From Prochlorococcus sp. AG-402-A08 (GTDB lineage Bacteria; Cyanobacteriota; Cyanobacteriia; PCC-6307; Cyanobiaceae): a stretch of 64,000 nt of DNA. Position numbers and translations under genes: made by a program. The notes under the pieces were generated by a model. The model did not search any database, was not told the origin of the DNA, and worked only from the letters and a program-made list of their open reading frames with translations. Every line of letters starts with the position of its first letter. The stretch's first letter is position 1. Below, one piece after another: positions 1-10,949 of this stretch. The DNA lies in contig QCHH01000001.1 of NCBI GenBank assembly GCA_003279585.1, positions 240,481-304,480 of the forward strand, given 5' to 3'.

Positions 1-153
1 AAAGAAGTCGTTGCATTAAATACGGCTCTTGTTTTATGGGTATCAGGAGCTGAGGATGATTTATCTTTAGGTGTCAAACGATCATTAGATTGTTTGAATA
101 CAGACAAATCATGGCTTCTTTTCATGCAGTTAAAAGATTTTTTAGCAACCTAA
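1..153 (+). CDS. trpD: Anthranilate phosphoribosyltransferase, C-terminal fragment (truncated by window edge)
   Basis: Frame 1 reads KEVVALNTALVLWVSGAEDDLSLGVKRSLDCLNTDKSWLLFMQLKDFLAT*, resembling the TrpD C-terminus. Confidence 0.7.
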   Translation, partial: KEVVALNTALVLWVSGAEDDLSLGVKRSLDCLNTDKSWLLFMQLKDFLAT

Positions 154-182
154 TTCTTTTAATCTGAAAAACCGTATTTCTT

Positions 183-1337
183 ATGTTTTTTGAAGCTGAT
201 AGTTCCGCAATCTTGTTATTAGAGGATGGAACTTATTTTGAAGGATTATCTTTTGGTGCATTAGGAACTATTAGTGGAGAAGTCGTATTTAATACTGGTA
301 TGACCGGGTATCAGGAGGTGATAACTGATCCAAGTTACTATGGTCAGCTTATTACTTTTACCTATCCAGAGATTGGGAATACTGGAGTCAATTCTGAGGA
401 TAATGAATCATCACATCCTTCAGTTAAAGGGGTGATAGCTCGTCAAGTCTCAAGAATTTCAAGTAACTGGAGAAATGAAATACCGTTTGAAAAATGGTTA
501 AAAGATGAAAATGTTGTTGGAATTCATGGAATAGATACAAGAGCACTTGTTAGACATTTAAGAGAGTCTGGTTCTTTGAATGGAATTATTTCATCAGACT
601 CAAACTCTTCAATAGCTGAATTATTTGCACTTTTACAAAAATCTCCTTCAATGAATGGTCTGAATCTTGTTGATAAAGTAACAACGAAACACTCTTTTAA
701 AGTTAATTCAAGTTGTTCGGTTTCATTTGATAAGAGAATTAAAAATATTCAAACAAATCCATACAAAGTTATCGCTATAGATTTTGGGATAAAGAAATCG
801 ATATTAGATCGACTAGTTGCTCATGGTTGTGAAGTAACTGTTTTACCTGCAAATGCAGAAATATCCGATGTTTTAGCTTTGTCACCTGAAGGTGTTTTCC
901 TTTCCAATGGCCCTGGTGATCCATCCACTGTTGATAGTGGTATTAATCTGGCTAAAGATTTAATTGAATACAAAAAACTTCCTGTATTTGGAATCTGCCT
1001 AGGACATCAGATCCTTGGATTAGCTTTGGGTGGAAAAACTTTTAAACTTTCTTATGGGCATAGAGGATTAAATCATCCATGTGGATTGAATGGAAAAGTT
1101 GAAATTACAAGTCAAAATCATGGTTTCGCTTTGAATTCAGAATCTCTTGATTCCAAAAAAATAAAAATTACACGATTCAATTTAAATGACCAAACAGTTG
1201 CTGCTATTTCAGTAATTGGTAAGCCTTTCTTTGGTGTTCAATATCACCCAGAGGCAAGTCCAGGTCCTCACGATGCTGATCATCATTTTAATCATTTCGT
1301 AACCTTAATAGAAGAACGACGAAGAATCGTGGATTAA
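183..1337 (+). CDS. carA: Carbamoyl-phosphate synthase small subunit
   Basis: 384 aa; class I glutamine amidotransferase motifs ([39 protein letters not shown]). Confidence 0.97.
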   Translation: MFFEADSSAILLLEDGTYFEGLSFGALGTISGEVVFNTGMTGYQEVITDPSYYGQLITFTYPEIGNTGVNSEDNESSHPSVKGVIARQVSRISSNWRNEIPFEKWLKDENVVGIHGIDTRALVRHLRESGSLNGIISSDSNSSIAELFALLQKSPSMNGLNLVDKVTTKHSFKVNSSCSVSFDKRIKNIQTNPYKVIAIDFGIKKSILDRLVAHGCEVTVLPANAEISDVLALSPEGVFLSNGPGDPSTVDSGINLAKDLIEYKKLPVFGICLGHQILGLALGGKTFKLSYGHRGLNHPCGLNGKVEITSQNHGFALNSESLDSKKIKITRFNLNDQTVAAISVIGKPFFGVQYHPEASPGPHDADHHFNHFVTLIEERRRIVD

Positions 1338-1388
1338 TTTGGTTTCTATCACTACACTTTCATCATGAAGTCATAGGGGACTAATCCC

Positions 1389-1754
1389 ATAACTGAATTA
1401 CAACGACTTACTGTTTCCCTTAGAGGTGGTTTTAGCCAGCAAAATGGTTGTTTGGTGATTAATTTCACTGGTCAACTAGATGCATATTCAGAGAAACAAT
1501 TCACTACATATATCAATGAAGTTTTAGCTTCTAATCAACTATCTGTCGTAATTGATTTAACTAATATCGATTTCATTGATTCTTGTGGCCTAGGTGCCAT
1601 GGTTCAAGCAGCTAAAAAATGTACTCAGTCAAAAAGATCATTCAACGTTGTGGGGAATCCTAGAGTCATTCAAACAATTAAACTTGTTCGATTAGAGGAA
1701 TTTCTTCATTTGGCGCCAGATCTGAATACTGCATTTAGTAAATTATCAGCTTGA
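1389..1754 (+). CDS. STAS-domain protein (anti-sigma factor antagonist family), probably starting at ATA 1389; the ORF track starts it at TTG 1452
   Basis: STAS core VVIDLTNIDFIDSCGLGAMVQAAKK; the open frame extends upstream as ITELQRLTVSLRGGFSQQNGCLVINFTGQLDAYSEKQF back to an in-frame TAG at 1374, with a purine-rich AGGGG before it. Confidence 0.8.
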   Translation: MTELQRLTVSLRGGFSQQNGCLVINFTGQLDAYSEKQFTTYINEVLASNQLSVVIDLTNIDFIDSCGLGAMVQAAKKCTQSKRSFNVVGNPRVIQTIKLVRLEEFLHLAPDLNTAFSKLSA

Positions 1755-2149
1755 CTGATTGGATTCGCTCTTATAAATCAACCATTTCGCCTGATGGTTT
1801 GGGCCCTCTTCAATTGGCTTGGCTTGGGGACGCTGTGTGGGAAATGCATCAAAGGTTGCGATATTGCAATAGTCCAATGCGCTCAAAAGATTTGCATAAT
1901 GCGGTTGTTAATGAAGTGAATGCTCTTAGTCAAGCTAGGGCAATCAGTAGAATTGAACCTTTTTTAACTTCTACTGAAAAGGATTTCCTTAGAAAAGGCA
2001 GAAACAAAGCAGGAAGAGGACCTAAAAATGTAGATGCAGCCACATATGCAATTGCTACCGGATTTGAGACTATTGTTGGATGGTTGTTTTTGAAAAATCC
2101 AAATCGGCTTGCCGATTTATTCGATCTTCTTGATCAACCCATTAACTAG
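1751..2149 (+). CDS. mrnC: Mini-ribonuclease III-like protein
   Basis: LAWLGDAVWEMHQRLR and NEVNALSQARAI...LRKGRNKAGRGPKN, typical of Mini-III; overlaps the previous stop. Confidence 0.88.
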   Translation: MTDWIRSYKSTISPDGLGPLQLAWLGDAVWEMHQRLRYCNSPMRSKDLHNAVVNEVNALSQARAISRIEPFLTSTEKDFLRKGRNKAGRGPKNVDAATYAIATGFETIVGWLFLKNPNRLADLFDLLDQPIN

Positions 2150-2166
2150 AAAATAGTTCTTATAAA

Positions 2167-3495
2167 ATGAGTTATCGCTTCAATAAAGACAATACGAATT
2201 CAAGAAATTCTTCATCTAATAAACGAAGTAGTAATTATTTTCGTCAAGATGATGATTCCAAAAAGTCTAATTTCAATGATAGAAGAAGAGGAAATAATAA
2301 AATCAATCGTCTTTCATCTAGTCAAGCCAATCAATACTCATTAGATAAAGAATCATCTGAAAGATCAAGAAGTAGTAACCAGTTAAATGCTAACTATAGA
2401 GTTTCCAATCGATTTGAACGAAAATCGTCTAACTCCTCATATAGAAATCAAAAATCACAGGAAACAGAGAATTACAGAGGATCTAATCGATCCGATAGAA
2501 AATCGACCAACCCTTCATTTCGATACCAAAACTCTCAGGAAACAGAGAATTACAGAGGATCTAATCGATTTGAACGGAAATCGACTAACTCCTCATATAG
2601 AAATCAAAATCCCAAGGAAACTACCAATTTCAGAAGAACAGAAAATAAACAACCTGTTTCATTTTCGGAAAGTTTCTCCAAAACCCTAAGTGATGATCTG
2701 ATTTGGGGTCGTCATTCAACTGAGGCAGCTCTTTTGGGTGGTAGAGCAATTCATAGGATATGGTGTACTTCTGAATTACGAAGTTCACCAAAGTTTTTTC
2801 AACTTCTCAAAGATTCAAAATCATCTGGAGTTTTGGTTGAAGAAGTTTCTTGGTCAAGGCTTGGCCAGCTAACGAATGGAGCAGTTCATCAAGGAATAGT
2901 TTTACAAATTGCCGCATCAAAAACTCATGATTTAAAGAATTTAATAGATGCATGCAAAGCTTTTGGTGATTCATCATTGCTATTGGCTTTAGATGGCTTA
3001 ACTGATCCTCAGAATCTTGGAGCAATAATTCGATCTGCCGAAGCCCTTGGTGCTCAAGGCTTAATCCTTCCTCAAAGACGAAGTGCAGGTTTGACAGGAT
3101 CTGTAGCAAAAGTTGCTGCCGGAGCTTTGGAACATTTGCCGGTGGCAAGAGTTGTTAATTTAAATCGTTCTTTGGAGAAAATGAAAGATGAAGGTTATAC
3201 AGTTGTTGGTCTTGCTGAGGAAGGACCTTCTACTTTATCTGAGATTAAATTTCAAGGTCCTTTAGTAGTAGTAGTAGGGTCTGAAGATAAAGGGATTTCT
3301 CTAATAACTAGAAGGTTGTGTGACCAGTTAGTAAGGATTCCTCTTAAGGGAGTCACTACAAGCCTTAATGCATCAGTCGCTACGTCTATTTTCCTGTATG
3401 AAGTTGCTAGATCCAGATGGATGCGCTCTATCTCTGGTCAGGACCCTTCTCCTAGATTATTGAAACCTCAGATTTCAATTGAAAATAATAACTAA
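2167..3495 (+). CDS. TrmH/SpoU-family RNA 2'-O-methyltransferase with long low-complexity N-terminal extension
   Basis: SpoU motifs: LDGLTDPQNLGAIIRSAEALG, VVVVGSEDKGIS, VRIPLKGVTTSLNASVATSIFLYEV. Confidence 0.93.
   Translation: MSYRFNKDNTNSRNSSSNKRSSNYFRQDDDSKKSNFNDRRRGNNKINRLSSSQANQYSLDKESSERSRSSNQLNANYRVSNRFERKSSNSSYRNQKSQETENYRGSNRSDRKSTNPSFRYQNSQETENYRGSNRFERKSTNSSYRNQNPKETTNFRRTENKQPVSFSESFSKTLSDDLIWGRHSTEAALLGGRAIHRIWCTSELRSSPKFFQLLKDSKSSGVLVEEVSWSRLGQLTNGAVHQGIVLQIAASKTHDLKNLIDACKAFGDSSLLLALDGLTDPQNLGAIIRSAEALGAQGLILPQRRSAGLTGSVAKVAAGALEHLPVARVVNLNRSLEKMKDEGYTVVGLAEEGPSTLSEIKFQGPLVVVVGSEDKGISLITRRLCDQLVRIPLKGVTTSLNASVATSIFLYEVARSRWMRSISGQDPSPRLLKPQISIENNN
2392..2625 (+). repeat. Three tandem 78-bp in-frame repeats encoding NYRxSNRxxRKSxNxSxRxQxxxETx
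   Basis: Read directly: NYRVSNRFERKSSNSSYRNQKSQETE / NYRGSNRSDRKSTNPSFRYQNSQETE / NYRGSNRFERKSTNSSYRNQNPKETT. Confidence 0.92.
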
Positions 3496-3722
3496 CCTCT
3501 TTAAATTTAACCTTGAAAAGAAACGTATATCTCTTATAGTTTTCTTAGTATTTTTCAAAGTTCATAATCAAATTACATCATTTATTATTTCAGCCACAGG
3601 TTTTTATACACAGTATTTTCTTTATTCAAATATATGTTTCATCATCAAGTGAACATAATATTCCTTTTTTATTTGATAAACATCTGGTTATGAAAGTATA
3701 ATAAATTAAATGCTGTTTACTT

Positions 3723-3953
3723 ATGGGTCCCATTAGGGCTCTTCGAAGCTTAGGAAATAGTTTTGGCTTGGCCTGGTGGGCCAAGGTTGAGACAATTCAA
3801 CCTGAAGTTACTTATTGGTTTGGTCCATTTCTCACTCGTCGTAGTTTGAAAGTCAGATTAAATGGGTTTGTAGAAGATCTTTCTGCAGAGTCACCTCAAA
3901 AAATAAATCATACTTTAATTAGGTGTCGTCGTAACGAGCCTCTTACCTCATAA
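3723..3953 (+). CDS. DUF1816-like small cyanobacterial protein
   Basis: 76 aa; AWWAKVETIQPEVTYWFGPFLTRRSL pattern. Confidence 0.7.
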   Translation: MGPIRALRSLGNSFGLAWWAKVETIQPEVTYWFGPFLTRRSLKVRLNGFVEDLSAESPQKINHTLIRCRRNEPLTS

Positions 3954-3983
3954 GCTTGAAATTGTTTTTTCAATAATTTATTA

Positions 3984-5444
3984 ATGACTTTTGCAGACTT
4001 ACGCCAGAAATTGAAAAGTGGTGAAGTCTCTTCTAAAGAGCTTGTTCAAGAAAAAATAAATCGAATAAAGGAACTAGATCCAATCTTGAATTCCTTCTTA
4101 ACCCTTAATTCTGATCGGGCTTTAAGCAATGCAGAATATATAGATAAGCAAATTGCTAGTGGAGACAGTCTTCCTACTCTGTCAGGAATTCCATTGGCTA
4201 TCAAAGACAACCTTTGTACAAAAGGAATTAAGACAACCTGTGCCAGCAAGATTTTGGGTGACTTTGTCCCCCCGTATGAGTCAACAGTCACTAAGAAGCT
4301 TTTGAAAGCAGGAGCAATAATGATTGGCAAGACAAATATGGATGAATTTGCGATGGGAAGTTCTACTGAAACCTCTGCGTTTGGTCCTACTTTAAATCCA
4401 TGGAATATATCTAAAGTTCCTGGAGGAAGCTCAGGCGGTAGTGCAGCATCCGTTGCTGCCGAATTATGTTTTGGATCTCTTGGTTCTGATACTGGCGGGT
4501 CAATCCGACAGCCAGCCTCATTTTGTGGCGTTGTTGGAATGAAACCAACTTATGGTCGTGTAAGTCGATGGGGATTAATAGCTTTTGCAAGTTCTTTAGA
4601 TCAAGTTGGTCCGTTTGCGAATAATGTTTCTGATGCGGCTGAAATATTGCAAGTAATTTCAGGCAAAGATGATTTTGACTCAACTACTGTTGATATACCT
4701 GTTCCCAATTATTTAGAAAACCTCTCTAAATCAATTAAGGGAATGAAAATAGGTTTAATAGATACCTGCTTTCAGCATGAAGGTTTAGATTCTGATGTTA
4801 AAGACTCTGTTCTTGGCTCAGCATCATTGCTTGAAACCTTAGGTGCTGAGATCATGAATGTTTCTTGTCCTCGCTTTAATGATGGAATTGCAACCTATTA
4901 CGTTATTGCTCCTTCTGAAGCTTCAGCGAATTTAGCTAGATATGACGGTGTCAAATATGGATTTCGCGCTGACGATGAACAAACTCTCATAGAAATGACT
5001 TCCAAAAGTCGAGCTTTAGGTTTTGGAAGTGAAGTTAAACGAAGAATCCTTATAGGAACCTATGCCCTATCCGCTGGTTATGTAGATGCTTACTACAAGA
5101 AAGCCCAGCAAGTTAGAACTTTGATACGCAGGGATTTTGATGAGGCTTTCAAAAAGGTTGATGTTTTGCTGGCTCCAACAGCTCCAACGACTGCTTTCGG
5201 TTCTGGAGAAAATATTGACAACCCTATGGCTATGTACTTGTCGGATTTATTAACGATTCCAGCAAATTTAGCAGGATTGCCTGCTATCAGCCTCCCATGT
5301 GGTTTTGATAAATCTGGACTGCCAATAGGTCTACAGCTAATAGGTAATGTTTTTGAAGAAGCGAAGCTTCTTCAAGTCGCTAATCAATTTGAGCAGGCTG
5401 CTGAGGTTTATAAAAATAGGCCTAAAACAGATTTTACGTTATAA
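3984..5444 (+). CDS. gatA: Aspartyl/glutamyl-tRNA amidotransferase subunit A
   Basis: Amidase signature [58 protein letters not shown]. Confidence 0.98.
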   Translation: MTFADLRQKLKSGEVSSKELVQEKINRIKELDPILNSFLTLNSDRALSNAEYIDKQIASGDSLPTLSGIPLAIKDNLCTKGIKTTCASKILGDFVPPYESTVTKKLLKAGAIMIGKTNMDEFAMGSSTETSAFGPTLNPWNISKVPGGSSGGSAASVAAELCFGSLGSDTGGSIRQPASFCGVVGMKPTYGRVSRWGLIAFASSLDQVGPFANNVSDAAEILQVISGKDDFDSTTVDIPVPNYLENLSKSIKGMKIGLIDTCFQHEGLDSDVKDSVLGSASLLETLGAEIMNVSCPRFNDGIATYYVIAPSEASANLARYDGVKYGFRADDEQTLIEMTSKSRALGFGSEVKRRILIGTYALSAGYVDAYYKKAQQVRTLIRRDFDEAFKKVDVLLAPTAPTTAFGSGENIDNPMAMYLSDLLTIPANLAGLPAISLPCGFDKSGLPIGLQLIGNVFEEAKLLQVANQFEQAAEVYKNRPKTDFTL

Positions 5445-5515
5445 AGGTTTAACCACTTCATGTGGAGAATATAATTGTCGCTACACTATATGCAGCGTAG
5501 CCCAATGAGATATTA

Positions 5516-8500
5516 ATGGTTTTTGTCCCTATTCATAATCATAGTGATTACAGCCTTCTTGATGGAGCAAGTCAACTCCCTTTAATGGTTCAAAGGGCTA
5601 AGGAGTTGGGGATGCCAGCTCTAGCCTTGACTGACCATGGAGTTATGTATGGAGCGATTGAATTATTGAAGCTATGTAAGGCCGCAAATATAAAGCCAAT
5701 TATTGGGAATGAGATGTACGTCATCAATGGTTCAATTGATGACCCTCAACCCAAAAAAGAGAAAAGATACCATCTTGTTGTTGTTGCAAAAAACCAAATT
5801 GGCTACGAAAATCTCGTAAAATTAACGACAATAAGTCATTTAAATGGTGTTAGAGGAAGAGGGATCTTTTCAAGACCATGTATAGATAAGTCTTTATTTG
5901 AAAAATATAGTGAAGGATTAATTTGTTCAACAGCTTGTTTAGGTGGCGAAATCCCACAAGCGATATTAAAAGGAAGGAATGATGTTGCTAGAGAAGTAGC
6001 TGCTTGGTATAAAGAAGTATTGGGCGATGATTTTTATCTTGAAATTCAGGATCATGGATCTATTGAGGATAGAATTGTTAATAGTGAAATAGTCAAAATA
6101 TCAGAAGAACTTGATATCCAAATTATCGCTACCAACGATGCACATTATGTATCAAAGAATGACATTGAAGCACATGATGCATTGATTTGTGTCTTGACAG
6201 GAAAATTAATTAGTGATCATAAAAGATTAAGATATACCGGGACAGAATATATTAAATCTGAGGAGGAAATGAGAAGATTATTTACTGATCATTTGGATAA
6301 GCATGTCATTAATAGTGCAATAGAAAATACATTTAAACTATCAAACAAAGTTGAAGAATATAGGTTATTAGGGACTTATAAAATGCCAAATTTCCCTATA
6401 CCTAATGGATATAAACCCATCGAATATCTTAAAGAGATAACTATCAATGGTTTGAAAAAAATATTAGATATTCCTAAATTTGAGGATTTCCCAAAAGTTT
6501 ATAAAGAGAGACTTGACTATGAGTTAAACGTAATAGAACAAATGGGGTTTCCCACATATTTCCTTGTGGTTTGGGATTATATAAGATTTGCTAGAGAACA
6601 AAACATTCCTGTAGGTCCAGGTAGGGGTTCAGCAGCTGGCTCTTTAGTCGCTTTTTCTCTTCACATAACTAATATAGATCCAGTAGAAAATGGTTTATTA
6701 TTTGAAAGATTCCTCAATCCTGAGAGGAAGTCAATGCCTGATATTGATACTGATTTTTGTATTGAAAGACGTAGCGAAGTTATAGATTATGTTACTAAAA
6801 AGTATGGTGAAGATAAAGTTGCACAGATAATTACATTTAACAGAATGACATCTAAGGCTGTTTTGAAGGATGTTGCTCGTGTACTTGATATTCCCTATGG
6901 AGATGCAGACCGTTTAGCGAAATTAATTCCAGTAGTAAGGGGTAAGCCTGCAAAATTGTCATCTATGATTTCAAAAGAGTCGCCAAATAAGGAATTCTAT
7001 GAGAAATACAATAATGATTCAAACGTAAAGAAATGGGTTGATATGGCAATGAGGATAGAAGGGACAAATAAGACTTTTGGTGTGCATGCAGCAGGTGTTG
7101 TTATTTCTGCTAATTCACTTGATAATTTAGTTCCTCTTCAAAGAAACAACGATGGACAAATAATCACTCAATATTTTATGGAAGACATTGAATCACTTGG
7201 TCTTTTGAAGATGGACTTCTTAGGGCTAAGAAATCTTACAATGATCGAAAAGACAGTTAATTTAGTAGAGAAATCTATTGGGAAGAGATTAGATCCTGAT
7301 TCTTTGCCTTTCACAGATGAAAAAACTTTTGAATTACTTTCTAGGGGTGATTTAGAAGGAATTTTTCAACTTGAATCTAGTGGAATGAGACAAATAGTAA
7401 AAGATCTAAAACCCTCATCTCTTGAGGATATTTCTTCAATTCTTGCCCTTTATCGTCCAGGTCCTCTTGATGCAGGATTGATTCCTAAATTTATAAATAG
7501 AAAACATGGTAAGGAGAGTATTGATTTTCAACATCAGTCACTTGAGCCTATTTTAAGTGAGACTTATGGAATCATGGTTTATCAAGAGCAGATCATGAAG
7601 ATCGCGCAGGATTTAGCCGGTTATTCACTTGGTCAAGCAGATTTATTAAGAAGGGCAATGGGTAAGAAAAAAGTTTCGGAAATGCAGCGTCATAGAACGC
7701 TCTTTGTTGATGGAGCCGTTAAAAACAGCGTTTCAGCCAATGTTGCTGAACAGTTATTTGATCAAATGGTTTTATTTGCTGAGTATTGCTTTAACAAAAG
7801 TCATTCAACTGCTTATGGCGCAGTTACTTATCAGACTGCTTATTTAAAGGCACATTATCCAGTAGCTTATATGGCGGCATTGCTTACAGTTAACGCTGGC
7901 TCCGCTGACAAGGTTCAAAGATACATTTCCAACTGTAATTCAATGGGCATAAACGTTATGCCTCCAAATATAAATACCTCTGGTGTTGATTTCACACCAA
8001 AAGATAATTCAATTCTTTTTGGTTTTTCAGCGGTCAAAAATTTAGGTGATGGTGCAATTAGAAAAATTATTACCTGTAGAGATGAAGATGGCGAGTTTAC
8101 TTCTTTAGCACAATTCTGTGATCGAATTTCACTTTGTGCTCTTAACCGTAGAGGACTTGAGGCTTTGATACATAGTGGAGCTCTTGATTGTCTTGAAGAG
8201 CACGCAAATCGTGCTCAGCTTATTGCTGATTTGGATTTAATTATTGAATGGGCTTCTTCAAGAGCAAAAGATAGAACTAGCGGCCAAGGGAATCTTTTCG
8301 ATCTTGCCTCTTCCACAAATAATGAATCATCATCTACTGATCATTACTTATCCGCTCCAAAGGCTAAACACGTCAGTGATTATCTACCCTCTGACAAACT
8401 TAAGTTAGAAAAAGAGCATGTTGGTTTCTATCTATCGGATCATCCTTTGAAACAACTTTCAGAACCTGCGAAATTGATAGCTCCTATCAGCCTTGGTTCT

Positions 8501-9034
8501 TTAGAAGAGCAGAAGGATAAGTCAAAAGTCAGTGTTATTGCAATGATTCCAGGGATGAGAGAAGTCACAACTAGAAAAGGTGACAGGATGGCGATTATTC
8601 AACTAGAGGATTTAACTGGTTCTTGTGAAGCTGTTGTCTTCCCCAAAAGTTATGAAAGATTATCTGATCATTTGATGGTTGAAACGAGATTATTGATATG
8701 GGGCAGCGTAGATAGGAGAGATGAAACGGTTCAATTGATTATTGATGATTGTCGTGAAATTGATGATTTAAGATTTCTTTTGATTGATCTTCTGCCTGAT
8801 CAAGCTACAGATATTAATATTCAGCATAAATTAAGAGAATGCCTTTCAAAAAATAGACCTGCCAGAAATGAATTAGGTGTACGAATTCCAGTAGTAGCCT
8901 GTCTTAAGGACAATGATAATACTAGGTATGTAAGGTTGGGCGATCAATTTTGCGTAAAGGACACTGACTTGGCTTTGGATTCACTTTCCAAGAATTCCTT
9001 CATTGCAAGATCAAGTAAAAGTCTTGTAATTTAA
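5516..9034 (+). CDS. dnaE: DNA polymerase III alpha subunit
   Basis: 1172 aa; PHP domain ([14 protein letters not shown]), [26 protein letters not shown]. Confidence 0.98.
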   Translation: MVFVPIHNHSDYSLLDGASQLPLMVQRAKELGMPALALTDHGVMYGAIELLKLCKAANIKPIIGNEMYVINGSIDDPQPKKEKRYHLVVVAKNQIGYENLVKLTTISHLNGVRGRGIFSRPCIDKSLFEKYSEGLICSTACLGGEIPQAILKGRNDVAREVAAWYKEVLGDDFYLEIQDHGSIEDRIVNSEIVKISEELDIQIIATNDAHYVSKNDIEAHDALICVLTGKLISDHKRLRYTGTEYIKSEEEMRRLFTDHLDKHVINSAIENTFKLSNKVEEYRLLGTYKMPNFPIPNGYKPIEYLKEITINGLKKILDIPKFEDFPKVYKERLDYELNVIEQMGFPTYFLVVWDYIRFAREQNIPVGPGRGSAAGSLVAFSLHITNIDPVENGLLFERFLNPERKSMPDIDTDFCIERRSEVIDYVTKKYGEDKVAQIITFNRMTSKAVLKDVARVLDIPYGDADRLAKLIPVVRGKPAKLSSMISKESPNKEFYEKYNNDSNVKKWVDMAMRIEGTNKTFGVHAAGVVISANSLDNLVPLQRNNDGQIITQYFMEDIESLGLLKMDFLGLRNLTMIEKTVNLVEKSIGKRLDPDSLPFTDEKTFELLSRGDLEGIFQLESSGMRQIVKDLKPSSLEDISSILALYRPGPLDAGLIPKFINRKHGKESIDFQHQSLEPILSETYGIMVYQEQIMKIAQDLAGYSLGQADLLRRAMGKKKVSEMQRHRTLFVDGAVKNSVSANVAEQLFDQMVLFAEYCFNKSHSTAYGAVTYQTAYLKAHYPVAYMAALLTVNAGSADKVQRYISNCNSMGINVMPPNINTSGVDFTPKDNSILFGFSAVKNLGDGAIRKIITCRDEDGEFTSLAQFCDRISLCALNRRGLEALIHSGALDCLEEHANRAQLIADLDLIIEWASSRAKDRTSGQGNLFDLASSTNNESSSTDHYLSAPKAKHVSDYLPSDKLKLEKEHVGFYLSDHPLKQLSEPAKLIAPISLGSLEEQKDKSKVSVIAMIPGMREVTTRKGDRMAIIQLEDLTGSCEAVVFPKSYERLSDHLMVETRLLIWGSVDRRDETVQLIIDDCREIDDLRFLLIDLLPDQATDINIQHKLRECLSKNRPARNELGVRIPVVACLKDNDNTRYVRLGDQFCVKDTDLALDSLSKNSFIARSSKSLVI

Positions 9035-9043
9035 ATTTTATTT

Positions 9044-9484
9044 TTAACTAGCAATATCTTTTTGACTTGTTTTGAATGCATCTTTCATCCTATTGATGTT
9101 TGGCTTTATGTTTTCAAAACCAAGAAAACTTCCTGGATTAAAGTCCCAACTCGCTGAGAGTATTCCATAACTTAACCCTAATAAGCCGACAAAAAAACAA
9201 AGAGCTGAACTGACAAGAGTGAGGGTTGGAGATATTTCAGCAATACCTTTGCTTATTAAATAATAACTCCCAATAAATACTCCCATGCCACTTATAGTTG
9301 GAATACCTGTTGTAAAAGCTATTCTTCTTGCCATTCTATTTGCAACATAGCTTGGTATTCCTGATTTATTGCTAGTACTTTTTTTAGATTTCTTTGAAGC
9401 TATTTTGGGAGCCAATTTATTGCTTGAGAATCCTATTTTTAATTCTGTAGTTTGGTTCTCTTTGTTTTTTTTCTCACCTTTCAT
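9044..9484 (-). CDS. PAM68-like / DUF3464 membrane protein
   Basis: SGIPSYVANRMARRIAFTTGIPTISGMGVFIGSYYL followed by a second TM segment. Confidence 0.8.
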   Translation of the reverse strand: MKGEKKNKENQTTELKIGFSSNKLAPKIASKKSKKSTSNKSGIPSYVANRMARRIAFTTGIPTISGMGVFIGSYYLISKGIAEISPTLTLVSSALCFFVGLLGLSYGILSASWDFNPGSFLGFENIKPNINRMKDAFKTSQKDIAS

Positions 9485-9512
9485 TAGCTTTTTGCAATCT
9501 ATGTACCAATAA

Positions 9513-9782
9513 TTATCCTCTAATGGCCAATTTTTCTATAAGCTCTGTATATCTTTTTTCACTTTTAGTTCGTACATAACCTAAAAGTCTCTTGCGTTGT
9601 CCAATCATTTTAAGTAATCCTTGCCTTGAGGAGAAGTCATGGATGTTGCCCTGAAGGTGCTTGCTTAATTTTGAGATCCTTGTAGTAAGCATCGCAACTT
9701 GAACTTCTACTGAACCAGTATCAGTTGGATGTACTTGATGTGTGTTGATTAGTTTTTGTTTCTCTTCTGTGCCAAGTGACAT
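9513..9782 (-). CDS. rpsO: 30S ribosomal protein S15
   Basis: 89 aa; [23 protein letters not shown]...[16 protein letters not shown]. Confidence 0.97.
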   Translation of the reverse strand: MSLGTEEKQKLINTHQVHPTDTGSVEVQVAMLTTRISKLSKHLQGNIHDFSSRQGLLKMIGQRKRLLGYVRTKSEKRYTELIEKLAIRG

Positions 9783-9833
9783 TTGTTTTAGCTTGTCTTA
9801 TTAATGAATTCTAATTTAATCCATAGCCTTCTA

Positions 9834-10508
9834 TCAAGTACTCTTTTCACTCAATTTCATAAGAATCTCTTTGAGATGTTTACCCATTAGGTCTTCTTTT
9901 TCTTCTGCAGATAGGGAATTCATTAATAAAGAATTTTCTTTTTCTTTGGTTGTTATTATTTTAATTGAATCTTTTATTTCATTGTCTACATAACCAAGTG
10001 AATTCAGAATTAGATATATTTCTTCAATATATTTAGAAAATTGATTAGATTCTTTGCCTTTCTCTTTAACATCACTCGTGTCATTATTATTTATAAACCT
10101 TTGAAGTTTGTTTTTTAGCTCAACTATTAATCTCTCTGCAATCCTTTTACCTATTCCTTGGGTTTTTGTTAATAAATTAGTTTCATTATTTTCTATAACA
10201 TTTACTAATTGAGTAACCTCAAAGTCCTCTAACAATGCTACACCGATTTGTGGACCTATTCCATTTACACTTATAAGTTCCCGAAATAAATCTCTTTGAC
10301 TAACCTCTCTAAAACCATATAAACTAGTACCATCTTCCCGATCTATTTGATGAATCCATAATTCAATTTTACTAGATTTTTCTTTATTACTTACTTGTGA
10401 TGGTAATAGTTGAATTTCATAACCTACACTACCTACATTTAGAACAACTCCTTTTTTTGAGGATATCTCCCATGTATGAATTATTTCACCTTTTAACCAA
10501 CTAATCAT
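9834..10508 (-). CDS. ruvA: Holliday junction branch migration subunit RuvA
   Basis: SLYGFREVSQRDLFRELISVNGIGPQIGVALLE ... TQGIGKRIAERLIVELK (HhH motifs). Confidence 0.95.
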   Translation of the reverse strand: MISWLKGEIIHTWEISSKKGVVLNVGSVGYEIQLLPSQVSNKEKSSKIELWIHQIDREDGTSLYGFREVSQRDLFRELISVNGIGPQIGVALLEDFEVTQLVNVIENNETNLLTKTQGIGKRIAERLIVELKNKLQRFINNNDTSDVKEKGKESNQFSKYIEEIYLILNSLGYVDNEIKDSIKIITTKEKENSLLMNSLSAEEKEDLMGKHLKEILMKLSEKST

Positions 10509-10547
10509 TATTTATTTTGATTAAATTTTTGAGATTAAAAAATACAC

Positions 10548-10949
10548 TTAACCACCATCAATCTGACATCCAACCATTGACCCTCCTAAAAGACCAGCAG
10601 GAATAGCCCACCAACGATCTTTTCCTCTTGATATTGCCGTAGCGAAGCCAGCGCCTAAAATACCTCCTGCAATTTTGCCTTCAGAGCAATCATTGTTATC
10701 CAATTCATTGTTATTAAGCTCATTGTTATTATTTGTTGATCCTGCATCTGGGCATGGAACTTCTACAGTTTCTTCCCATTTTTTGACATATCCAGGCTCA
10801 TTTCTTGTCCCTGGAATATATTCTTCTCTATATTCGTTTCTCGTACAAGTTCTACTTGATGAGTAACCTCGCTGATACTCATTCGCAAGGATCGATGTTG
10901 TTCCATTGCAAATTAGAACTATTGAAAAAATTAAAGATTTTAAATTCAT
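10548..10949 (-). CDS. Small putative secreted protein with glycine-rich C-terminal segment
   Basis: N-terminal hydrophobic signal-like segment, Asn-rich linker NNNNELNNNELDNNDC, C-terminal GGILGAGFATAISRG...GLLGGSMVGCQIDGG. Confidence 0.55.
   Translation of the reverse strand: MNLKSLIFSIVLICNGTTSILANEYQRGYSSSRTCTRNEYREEYIPGTRNEPGYVKKWEETVEVPCPDAGSTNNNNELNNNELDNNDCSEGKIAGGILGAGFATAISRGKDRWWAIPAGLLGGSMVGCQIDGG

Noticed and set aside
2387-2689. 100-aa ORF overlapping the TrmH gene in another frame
   Set aside because: It is the shifted-frame reading of the 78-bp repeat inside the real TrmH frame. The internal repetition makes it stay open by periodicity.
2807-3148. Antisense 113-aa ORF inside the TrmH gene
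   Set aside because: Lies opposite the conserved SpoU domain; Leu/Gln-rich shadow ORF with no independent support.
3604-3612. TTATACACA, resembling a DnaA box
   Set aside because: Single isolated 9-mer in an AT-rich gap; no cluster of boxes, AT-rich unwinding array context or dnaN/dnaA nearby, so not evidence of an origin.
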